From contig JBJKRP010000357.1 in NCBI GenBank assembly GCA_046704565.1, forward strand, positions 1-5,053: 5,053 nt of DNA, written 5' to 3'. This DNA is from FEN-1297 sp046704565 (GTDB taxonomy: Bacteria > Bacteroidota > Ignavibacteria > Ignavibacteriales > Ignavibacteriaceae). Positions within the stretch are counted from its first letter, which is position 1; each line of letters begins with the position of its first letter. A program made the translations under genes and the position numbers. Positions 1 through 5,053 of this stretch are shown here, in pieces. The notes under the pieces were generated by a model that was not told the DNA's origin, ran no database searches, and saw only the letters and a list, made by a program, of their open reading frames with translations.

Positions 1-68
1 CTCCTTCCAGTTGAAATTGTTTTCCTTCCTGTTAAAATGAGTTCCCACATAGTTAACTTATCTTTCAT
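1..68 (-). CDS. Possible N-terminus of a leftward gene (partial, unrecognised)
   Basis: On the minus strand an ATG at 68-66 opens a frame that stays open to the window edge, giving 22 codons (MKDKLTMWELILTGRKTIST and two more residues). A second in-frame ATG lies at 50-48. There is no good Shine-Dalgarno sequence at the usual distance; an AAGGAA lies about 20 bases upstream. The residues read like ordinary protein, but 22 codons are too few to separate a gene from chance and no family is recognised. If real, it would be transcribed divergently from the Usp gene with about 300 bases between them. Confidence 0.22.
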   Translation of the reverse strand, partial: MKDKLTMWELILTGRKTISTGR

Positions 69-374
69 TAGGGTTGGATTAAGATTCCTTAAATTAAAAA
101 AAGCCGTTTAAGAGGCGAGATTTCATCAAGTAGTAGGAGAAAGAGGCAAAAAAGATTTGAAATTTGAGCAAATAGAGATACTTAACATCCTCAACCGTTG
201 CCATAGTCAACAAAACCTCAAAGTTCATCCCAATTTTGAGAACCGCCTTTATTCCTTATTCTCAATTGTGGTTTTCTTCAACAATTTATTGCGTTGTAAC
301 ATACTTTTTTAACAAAAGTAGCGCGGCATATTCTTTGTCTTTATTAAACAGATTTCATCCGGTATTGGTTAGAA
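1..374. other. Left flank without a convincing gene
   Basis: This AT-rich stretch precedes the Usp gene. Rightward frames are short; the longest uses a TTG start at 236 and runs out of frame into the Usp gene, so it looks fortuitous. No tRNA, no strong hairpin followed by a T-run, and no clear -35/-10 pair were seen. It presumably holds the Usp promoter, and possibly a divergent promoter for a leftward gene at the left edge, but neither can be placed with confidence. Confidence 0.5.
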
Positions 375-896
375 ATGACAAGAATAGAAAAAATATTATT
401 TCCAACAGATTTGACGGCTTATTCCTTAACGGATCTTGAATATGCAGTCCAGATGTCGAAGCTTTATAATTCGAGACTCTACATCCTTTATATACTCGAT
501 ACAGATGCTTACGAAAATGTTCCGGCTTCCGTTCCCGAAATGAACGATCTGCATATAAGCCTGGAAGAGAACGGCAGAATAGCTATGAACCGGTATATAA
601 GAGAAAATATAAAGGATAACTCGAATATCATTCAGACAATTATTTTCGGAAAACCGGATGAAGTTATTTTAGAATTTGTGGAAAGCGAAAATATTGATTT
701 GATAATTATGGAAGCGTTAAGCTTGCATCCGGCGGGAAGCTCATTTAGCGCGAATATAATTGAAAAGGTATTTGCGGGTGCGCAGGTTCCTATTCTTCAA
801 ACAAACAAGCCTGGTCCGGATTTAGGAATGAAGCTTCAAAGCATAGCCGATAGAAATTTTCATCTTAATACTTTCGGCATGTCGTTTTTTAATTAA
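375..896 (+). CDS. Universal stress protein (Usp) family protein with a degenerate ATP-binding motif
   Basis: This 173-residue cytoplasmic protein has the Usp alpha/beta fold pattern. A first strand plus KILFPTDLT (residues 6-14) is followed by a helix starting YSLTDLEYAV, then a second strand RLYILYILD (34-42). Later come the signature FGKPDEVILEF (91-101), the strand IDLIIME (107-113), and the final helix and strand IIEKVFAGAQVPIL (128-141). About 30 extra residues follow the usual Usp end. The family's ATP loop, G-x2-G-x9-G-(S/T), aligns without gaps to E113, S116, A126 and N127, so every key residue is changed. I infer that it does not bind ATP in the usual way and may be a regulatory or dimerising Usp. 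The start follows only a weak GGTTAGAA sequence. It lies upstream of respiratory cytochromes and may relate to redox or energy stress, which is a guess. Family assignment is firm; role is unknown. Confidence 0.88.
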   Translation: MTRIEKILFPTDLTAYSLTDLEYAVQMSKLYNSRLYILYILDTDAYENVPASVPEMNDLHISLEENGRIAMNRYIRENIKDNSNIIQTIIFGKPDEVILEFVESENIDLIIMEALSLHPAGSSFSANIIEKVFAGAQVPILQTNKPGPDLGMKLQSIADRNFHLNTFGMSFFN

Positions 897-910
897 GATA
901 TTTTATGTAT

Positions 911-940
911 TTGACGAAATAAGATTAGGAAAGAAATAAT
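911..940 (+). promoter_or_regulatory. Candidate sigma-70-type promoter
   Basis: TTGACG (911-916) and AATAAT (935-940) each match the -35 and -10 consensus at five of six positions, with an 18-base spacer. Transcription would begin near 947, almost on the ATG of the 25-codon ORF at 946. It would therefore serve mainly the structured leader and the cytochrome genes, with a leader of about 360 bases. AT-rich DNA produces such matches by chance, and the host's promoter consensus is unknown. Confidence 0.25.
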
Positions 941-945
941 TCATT

Positions 946-1023
946 ATGAAGAATGTTATTTATTATTTGATTTTTGTTTTTCTGGTTGTTGCACTCTTCG
1001 GTGTTGCCTTTACAATCGGTTAA
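946..1023 (+). CDS. Putative 25-residue single-pass membrane peptide
   Basis: An ATG at 946 opens a 25-codon frame ending in TAA (1021-1023), followed at once by a second in-frame TAA. The peptide has a short charged start (MKN) and then one uninterrupted hydrophobic segment from about residue 4 to 24 (VIYYLIFVFLVVALFGVAF), long enough to cross the membrane once. An AGGAAAG sequence (927-933) lies about 12 bases upstream and could serve as a ribosome binding site. It sits 49 bases after the Usp gene and 285 bases before the first cytochrome. Tiny one-helix subunits are common in respiratory membrane complexes, such as CydX with cytochrome bd, so a role with the downstream membrane cytochrome is conceivable. 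No specific family is recognised. A T-rich stretch can encode a hydrophobic peptide by chance, hence the moderate confidence. Confidence 0.5.
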   Translation: MKNVIYYLIFVFLVVALFGVAFTIG

Positions 1024-1040
1024 TAAGAGACAGTCAAGGT

Positions 1041-1142
1041 TTTAATTAAAAAATTAAATTTGCAGGAAACCTCCTGCTTGATAAGATTGTTACAACGATA
1101 CTGCGCTCGCAGACTAAGCAGGAAGCAATAATAAATTTTTTT
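1041..1142 (+). promoter_or_regulatory. Cluster of competing inverted repeats followed by T7 (possible RNA switch or attenuator)
   Basis: Several complementary segments are packed together. TTTAATT (1041-1047) pairs with AATTAAA (1052-1058). GCAGGA (1062-1067) pairs with TCCTGC (1072-1077) across an AACC loop. The same TCCTGCTT (1072-1079) can instead pair over eight bases with AAGCAGGA (1116-1123). That longer stem would enclose two small hairpins, ATTGTT/AACGAT (1087-1100, one G-U pair) and CTGC/GCAG (1101-1112). A run of seven T lies at 1136-1142, but it is 12 bases from the last stem, so this is not a standard intrinsic terminator. Mutually exclusive pairing upstream of a long cytochrome operon suggests a regulatory leader, but it matches no riboswitch class I know. 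Confidence 0.4.
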
Positions 1143-1195
1143 ACAGCATAAACACAAAAGTTTCATTTAAGAATTCGGGAGAAGAATTAAGCTCT

Positions 1196-1315
1196 TTGGC
1201 ATTTTTAAGACCTGGTCAAACGAATAATTCAGTAAAGACCGAAAATAAGTGGGACGACGAAGGAATTATAGATTTTATGGAATTATCCGACATTGCAGGT
1301 AGGCAGTCATGTTAG
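1196..1315 (+). CDS. Doubtful 39-residue ORF overlapping the start of the cytochrome gene
   Basis: A TTG at 1196 is preceded by GGGAGAAG (1177-1184) eleven bases upstream and opens a 39-codon frame that ends in TAG at 1313-1315, overlapping the cytochrome ATG by seven bases. Its peptide is hydrophilic and acidic toward the middle (KWDDEGIIDFMELSDIAG), unlike random AT-rich sequence. The frame is open back to a TAA near 1115, but contains no ATG except one at 1277, which would give only 12 codons. If translated it could couple translation to the cytochrome gene. No family is recognised and chance is the default explanation. Confidence 0.2.
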   Translation: MAFLRPGQTNNSVKTENKWDDEGIIDFMELSDIAGRQSC

Positions 1316-3531
1316 TTACTTGTTCGCAAATGGTAAGCAAAAAAAACAAATCCAATCCACGCATAATACATCTTCCCAAAGATGTACTTTTCATCTTAGT
1401 ACTCTCCTTTCTTGTATTAGTAACTACAGGTAAACTTGGTGCTCAAACTAACGATGACTGCCTTACTTGCCATTCAGACAGCACTCTTACTATGGTCAAG
1501 AACAAAAAGACAATTTCACTTTACGTCGATTCAAACGTTCTTGCTCATTCGGCTCATGCAAAGGTTCAGTGCATTGCCTGCCATACCGGATTCGATATTA
1601 ACAACACGCCGCATAAAAAAGATATTCAGCCTATAGACTGCCGCTCCTGTCATAAGGATGCAGCATTAAAGCACCCCTTCCATCCGCAGATGCTTAAAGC
1701 CAACACTGTAACAGGCGGTGCCGACGTAAACTGTAAGGGCTGCCACGGTACGCACGATGTAATCTCCCCCAAGGTGCCGGGTTCAAAGTTTAGCAGCCAA
1801 AACATTGTTGAAGCCTGCGGAAGCTGCCACAAAGCCGAGAAGGCGCAGTTTGTTACTTCGGCACATGCAAACGGACTAAGAGAAGGTGTTAAGGGATCGC
1901 CAAACTGCTTTACATGTCATAAGAATCAGATTACTTCAATTACAATAAAAGACACTGCGGTTGTAAAATTAGCCCAGGAAAAATTATGTCTTTCATGCCA
2001 TCTTGATAACCGGCAGATAAAGGCAAGAACCTCGCCTTCGGCAGGCTTCATTGCCTCTTATGAAAATAGTATTCATGGAAAATTATTAAGCGAAGGGAAC
2101 GGCAAGGTAGCAAACTGCGTAAATTGCCACACCGCTCATAAAATGAAACCTGCCAGCGATCCGACTTCAACCGTTAATAAGCTGAATATACCGAACACAT
2201 GCGGGCAATGCCATAAAGATATTGCTGCAAAGTATAAAGAAAGCGTTCACGGCGTTGCAGTTCTTCAGAAAGGCGATATTGATGCGCCGGTTTGTACGGA
2301 CTGCCACGGCGAACATAATATTATGAAGCCGACTAATCCGAAAGCGCCGACATCTTATGCTAACCTGTCCCAGCAGATTTGTTCCAAGTGCCACAGCTCT
2401 ATGGCGCTTTCCGCAAAGTACGGTTTGAATCCCAACAGGTGGAGTACGTTTAGGAACAGCTACCACGGGTTAGCCTTGCAAGGGGGAGCTACTACGGTTG
2501 CCAACTGCGCAAGCTGCCACGGCGCTCATGATATTTTACCCCCGAACGATCCGAGATCAAGCGTATATAAAGGAAACCTTGCGAAGACCTGCGGTAAATG
2601 CCATCCCGGTGCAAATGAAAAATTTGCGATCGGGAAAATTCATTCTACAACTACGAACGCAAAGACGGACCCGATCTTATACTGGATAGCCTCCATCTAT
2701 ATTATAATGATCATATCAATCATCGGTGCGATGTTCCTGCACAACATTCTTGACTTCATTAAGAAAGCGAGAATCAAGAAGCTGAAGATGAGAGGTATGA
2801 TGATGGAAGAACGCCATGATCATTCACTTTATTTAAGAAGGAACGTGAATGAAAGAGTTCAGCACATCTTATTTGCTGTAAGCTTTATTATCCTGGTAAT
2901 TACGGGCTTTATGCTTCAATATCCCGATTCATGGTGGGTATCTCATATCCGGAGCCTTAGTGAAAATGCCTTCCTATACAGAAGCTATCTTCACAGGATA
3001 GCCGCTGTTATAATGATTGCCGTCAGTCTCTATCATATCTATTATATTTCATTTACCGAAAGAGGGAAGCAACTGATAAAGGATCTGCTTCCCAGGAGAA
3101 AAGATTTACAGGATGCCATAGGCATTGCTAAATTTAATTTAGGCTTGTCAAAGGTAAAGCCGATGCTGGATAGATTCAGCTATGTTGAGAAAGCAGAGTA
3201 CTGGGCGCTTATTTGGGGAACGATTATTATGTCTGCCACCGGGCTCATTATGTGGTTTGATAATACGTTTATCGGGCTGTTTACAAAGCTTGGATGGGAC
3301 ATTGCAAGGACGATCCATTTCTATGAAGCATGTCTTGCAACGCTTGCAATTATTGTATGGCATTTCTACTTCGTAATCTTTAACCCGGAAATTTACCCGA
3401 TGAATACATCCTGGATAACCGGTCATCTTACCGAAGAAGAGATGAAAGAAGAGCATCCCGCCGAGCTTGAAAGAATTAAAAAGCAGGAAGCAGAAGAATC
3501 AAAAAACATTGGAAATGTTAAAGGAATTTAG
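1309..3531 (+). CDS. 13-haem cytochrome c fused to a membrane b-type cytochrome (CbcL-like quinol oxidoreductase)
   Basis: This 740-residue protein is probably anchored in the inner membrane with its haems in the periplasm. Residues 11-45 form a signal peptide or anchor: a basic stretch, a hydrophobic core at 26-40, and possible cleavage after LGA. Thirteen CXXCH motifs start at residues 51, 88, 111, 142, 170, 200, 227, 270, 298, 329, 358, 400 and 428. Histidines in repeated S-x-HG and CHG-x-H contexts are likely distal ligands. Membrane helices lie near 455-483, 517-537, 560-580, 631-650 and 668-692. H519, H562, H576, H670 and H685 are candidate haem b ligands, as in the Ni/Fe-hydrogenase and formate dehydrogenase cytochrome b family. 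The tail is charged and cytoplasm-like. The fusion resembles Geobacter CbcL, which has fewer c haems, and suggests electron transfer from quinol to periplasmic haems. AGGTAGG (1297-1303) supports this start; M8 is an alternative. It is 20 bases from the next gene. Confidence 0.9.
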   Translation: MLVTCSQMVSKKNKSNPRIIHLPKDVLFILVLSFLVLVTTGKLGAQTNDDCLTCHSDSTLTMVKNKKTISLYVDSNVLAHSAHAKVQCIACHTGFDINNTPHKKDIQPIDCRSCHKDAALKHPFHPQMLKANTVTGGADVNCKGCHGTHDVISPKVPGSKFSSQNIVEACGSCHKAEKAQFVTSAHANGLREGVKGSPNCFTCHKNQITSITIKDTAVVKLAQEKLCLSCHLDNRQIKARTSPSAGFIASYENSIHGKLLSEGNGKVANCVNCHTAHKMKPASDPTSTVNKLNIPNTCGQCHKDIAAKYKESVHGVAVLQKGDIDAPVCTDCHGEHNIMKPTNPKAPTSYANLSQQICSKCHSSMALSAKYGLNPNRWSTFRNSYHGLALQGGATTVANCASCHGAHDILPPNDPRSSVYKGNLAKTCGKCHPGANEKFAIGKIHSTTTNAKTDPILYWIASIYIIMIISIIGAMFLHNILDFIKKARIKKLKMRGMMMEERHDHSLYLRRNVNERVQHILFAVSFIILVITGFMLQYPDSWWVSHIRSLSENAFLYRSYLHRIAAVIMIAVSLYHIYYISFTERGKQLIKDLLPRRKDLQDAIGIAKFNLGLSKVKPMLDRFSYVEKAEYWALIWGTIIMSATGLIMWFDNTFIGLFTKLGWDIARTIHFYEACLATLAIIVWHFYFVIFNPEIYPMNTSWITGHLTEEEMKEEHPAELERIKKQEAEESKNIGNVKGI
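1906..2646 (+). repeat. Two tandem four-haem cassettes within the first cytochrome
   Basis: Haems 6-9 (residues 200, 227, 270, 298) and 10-13 (329, 358, 400, 428) fall at matching places, offset by 129, 131, 130 and 130 residues. The internal spacings are 27-43-28 and 29-42-28. Shared landmarks include S-x-HG before the third haem (SIHGKLL, SYHGLAL), ANC-x-x-CH at that haem, and a T/K-TCG-x-CH at the fourth. The boundary between copies is near position 2293. The copies are diverged at the DNA level, so this is an old protein-level duplication. Confidence 0.8.
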
Positions 3532-3533
3532 AA

Positions 3534-3545
3534 GGGCGGGGGCGG
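3534..3545 (+). other. G-rich tract between the two cytochrome genes
   Basis: GGGCGGGGGCGG stands out in an AT-rich window. It fills most of the 20-base gap after the first cytochrome's TAG and lies directly upstream of the second gene's candidate starts. It is not a good match to a Shine-Dalgarno sequence and has too few G-runs for a standard four-tract quadruplex. It could hinder or shape translation of the second cytochrome, but no function can be assigned. Confidence 0.3.
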
Positions 3546-3551
3546 CAGCTT

Positions 3552-5053
3552 ATGAATTACGGATGTAACATGGAGGTAAAATGGGAAACGATAGTCTCAT
3601 CGTTTTCTAAGCTGCTCTTATTTTTCCTGCCGGTGTTAGCTTTAAGTACAATTACATTGGCTCAAAGCAATGATGACTGCCTGACCTGCCACAGTGATAA
3701 TACACTTACGGCAAAAAAGAACGGGAAAACTATTTCCCTGTTTGTAAACAGTAAAGAGCTTAAGGCATCGGTACACGGAGATATCCAATGTGTAGATTGC
3801 CATGTTGATCTTGCCAAATCGGACTTTCCGCATAAGGATAATGTAGCGCCTGCACAGTGTGCATCCTGCCATGACGATGAACAAACACAATATAATGCTG
3901 GAATTCATGGTAAAAGAGTTGCGAAGGGAGATCCTTTGGCTCCGCGCTGTCAAACATGTCATGGCTCTCACAATATAACAAATGTAAATAGCCAGAGTTC
4001 TGCCGTAGCGCCTATAAAAGTTCCGTTCCTATGCGGAAGCTGTCATAGAGAAGGTGCGCCTGTACAGGTACAGAGGAAAATTCCTGAGAACCATATACTT
4101 GAGAATTATTCCGAAAGCTTGCATGGAGTCGCTTTGCTTCAGAAGGGACTTGCGGTTGCGCCAAACTGCGCTTCGTGCCATTCGCCTCATAAAATATTGC
4201 CTCCTGCCGATCCGCAGTCTACAATTTCAAGGCAGAATATTGCAAAGACCTGCACAAAGTGTCACGCTGAAATTGAAACCGTTCACCGGAAAATTATTAA
4301 AGGAAAGCTTTGGGAAAAGACGCCGCATGTACTCCCGGTTTGTATAGATTGCCATCCCCCGCATAAGATTCAAAATGTTCTTTATGAACAAAGTGTTGCC
4401 AACCAGGATTGCTTGAATTGTCATGGAAGGACAAACCTAAAGTCAAAAGATGGTCGCTCGATGTTTGTCGATGTAGTTCAGCTTCAGAATTCAGTTCACT
4501 CAAAAGTCTCATGCAGTCAATGCCACAATACAGTAAATCCTTCTTTAGTCCGCCCGTGTACAGGTATTACTTCCAAAGTAGATTGTTCTATTTGTCATGC
4601 TCAGGAAGGAGATCAGTATAATACAAGTATTCACGGTCAGCTTCTTGCAAAGAATGACCCTAATGCACCGACATGCGTAGAGTGCCACGGCTCTCAACAT
4701 GTATTATCCAATACTTATGCCAAATCCCCGACCTTTAATACCAATATACCGTCTCTTTGCGCAAAGTGTCATAGGGACGGCGAACCGGCGGCTGTGAGAT
4801 ATACCGGCAAGGAACGCGATATAGTTCATAACTATATTGAAAGCATTCACGGTAAAGGATTATTGAAAAGCGGCTTGACAGTAACCGCGACTTGCACAGA
4901 CTGTCATACAGCGCATCATGAGCTTCCGCATAATGACACCACTTCAAGTGTGAACAGAAAAAATATTGCAGCAACCTGCGGGCGCTGTCATTATGGAATT
5001 GAAAAGCAGCTTGAGAATAGTGTCCATTCTCCAACCGTTACTAAAACTGATAA
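3552..5053 (+). CDS. Large exported multihaem cytochrome c, 15 haem sites visible (partial, runs off right edge)
   Basis: The frame is open for 500 codons without a stop. A signal peptide (hydrophobic core about residues 21-36) is likely cleaved at TLA|QS after residue 37, giving a mature start QSNDDCLTCHSD almost identical to the first cytochrome's TNDDCLTCHSD. CXXCH motifs start at residues 43, 80, 103, 133, 161, 206, 234, 264, 287, 321, 345, 375, 403, 448 and 476. S-x-HG histidines (SLHG, SIHG) before haems 6, 12 and 14 are likely distal ligands. It is a paralogue of the upstream protein and probably carries electrons in the periplasm. Whether a membrane domain follows cannot be seen. The start is uncertain. 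ATG 3552 gives a 37-residue leader; ATG 3570 gives a more typical 31-residue one; the best ribosome binding site, GGAGGT (3572-3577), precedes an out-of-frame ATG at 3581. No terminator separates it from the first cytochrome, so co-transcription is likely. Confidence 0.88.
   Translation, partial: MNYGCNMEVKWETIVSSFSKLLLFFLPVLALSTITLAQSNDDCLTCHSDNTLTAKKNGKTISLFVNSKELKASVHGDIQCVDCHVDLAKSDFPHKDNVAPAQCASCHDDEQTQYNAGIHGKRVAKGDPLAPRCQTCHGSHNITNVNSQSSAVAPIKVPFLCGSCHREGAPVQVQRKIPENHILENYSESLHGVALLQKGLAVAPNCASCHSPHKILPPADPQSTISRQNIAKTCTKCHAEIETVHRKIIKGKLWEKTPHVLPVCIDCHPPHKIQNVLYEQSVANQDCLNCHGRTNLKSKDGRSMFVDVVQLQNSVHSKVSCSQCHNTVNPSLVRPCTGITSKVDCSICHAQEGDQYNTSIHGQLLAKNDPNAPTCVECHGSQHVLSNTYAKSPTFNTNIPSLCAKCHRDGEPAAVRYTGKERDIVHNYIESIHGKGLLKSGLTVTATCTDCHTAHHELPHNDTTSSVNRKNIAATCGRCHYGIEKQLENSVHSPTVTKTD
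3572..3610 (+). promoter_or_regulatory. Strong Shine-Dalgarno driving an out-of-frame 9-codon ORF at the cytochrome start
   Basis: GGAGGT (3572-3577) is the best ribosome binding site in the window and lies three bases before ATG 3581. That ATG reads only nine codons (MGNDSLIVF) before TAA at 3608-3610. Removing one base from the T4 run at 3603-3606 would join it to the cytochrome as MGNDSLIVSKLLLFFLPV, a well-formed signal peptide. This may be a leader ORF, a true frameshift, or a sequencing error. A seven-base inverted repeat, GCAGCTT (3545-3551) and AAGCTGC (3609-3615), encloses all three candidate starts. Confidence 0.45.
3678..5053 (+). repeat. Internal duplication of an eight-haem block in the second cytochrome
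   Basis: Residues 43-268 (haems 1-8) and 287-500 (haems 9-15) are two copies of one block. Spacings are 37-23-30-28-45-28-30 in the first copy and 34-24-30-28-45-28 in the second. Haems 4-7 and 12-15 are each exactly 242 residues apart. Sequence agrees too: GIHGKRVAKGDPLAPRCQTCHGS matches SIHGQLLAKNDPNAPTCVECHGS in form, and NIAKTCTKCH matches NIAATCGRCH. The second copy is cut by the window edge before its expected eighth haem. Copies have diverged at the DNA level. Confidence 0.85.

Noticed and set aside
236..439. 67-codon rightward frame with a TTG start and a hydrophobic patch
   Set aside because: It overlaps the first 65 bases of the Usp gene out of frame, has no ribosome binding site and no recognisable domain.
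862..899. ATCTTAAT / ATTAAGAT inverted repeat spanning the Usp stop codon, considered as a terminator
   Set aside because: The stem is only A-T rich apart from one G-C pair, has a 22-base loop, and no T-run follows it.
1079..1092. TTGATAAGATTGTT considered as an FNR-type site
   Set aside because: Only the first half-site matches TTGAT; the ATCAA half is absent.
1072..1123. Branched fold considered as a tRNA
   Set aside because: At 52 bases it is too short and lacks tRNA landmarks such as the GTTC arm.
1062..1142. Hairpins plus T7 considered as an intrinsic terminator
   Set aside because: The T-run starts 12 bases after the last stem base, too far for a standard terminator.
1650..3456. Minus-strand and alternative-frame ORFs inside the first cytochrome
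   Set aside because: The + frame carries 13 CXXCH motifs and continuous domain structure; the others are shadows with Cys/Pro-rich, unordered sequence.
3642..5034. Several 60-110 codon ORFs on both strands across 3642-5034
   Set aside because: All lie opposite or out of frame with the 500-codon haem protein, whose regular CXXCH spacing fixes the coding frame.
1906..5053. Repeated TGC-x-TGCCA-type DNA motifs considered as a DNA repeat array
   Set aside because: They are codons for CXXCH haem sites at protein-determined spacings, not conserved DNA repeats with spacers.

Overview
The window is AT-rich, single-stranded in layout, and dominated by multihaem c-type cytochromes, all on the + strand. 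The AT-rich composition, weak Shine-Dalgarno signals, a Usp-domain protein and large CXXCH cytochromes fused to a membrane cytochrome b would suit an anaerobic or facultative member of the Bacteroidota/Chlorobi/Ignavibacteria group. This placement is an inference from style only; no taxonomic marker is present.

Layout. Positions 1-374 hold no convincing gene, only a possible N-terminus of a leftward gene running off the left edge. Positions 375-896 encode a universal stress protein (Usp) family protein whose ATP-binding glycines are replaced. Positions 897-1308 are a 412-base gap. It contains a likely 25-residue single-pass membrane peptide (946-1023), a set of mutually competing inverted repeats (1041-1123) followed by a T7 run, and a weak TTG-initiated open frame that overlaps the next start. 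Positions 1309-3531 encode a 740-residue protein with a signal peptide, 13 CXXCH haem c sites and a C-terminal five-helix membrane part resembling the b-type cytochrome of hydrogenases and formate dehydrogenases. Twenty bases later a second, paralogous cytochrome begins (3552) and runs off the right edge after 500 codons. It has 15 CXXCH sites so far, arranged as two copies of one ~242-residue block.

How the parts fit. The two cytochromes form a tightly spaced pair. The first has the architecture of an inner-membrane quinol:cytochrome c oxidoreductase (compare CbcL of Geobacter, a haem c domain fused to a HydC/FdnI-type cytochrome b). It could pass electrons from the quinone pool through its periplasmic haem chain to the second, apparently exported haem protein. 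Both are built from the same four-haem cassette, with CXXCH start-to-start spacings of about 28, 43 and 28 residues. The terminal acceptor is not visible. Extracellular electron transfer or respiration of an inorganic acceptor is plausible but unproven.

The points most worth following are the haem cassette and its duplications, an apparent His-to-Cys change in the second half of the second cytochrome, the unclear start of that gene (the best ribosome binding site drives an out-of-frame ATG), the structured leader, and the tiny membrane ORF.
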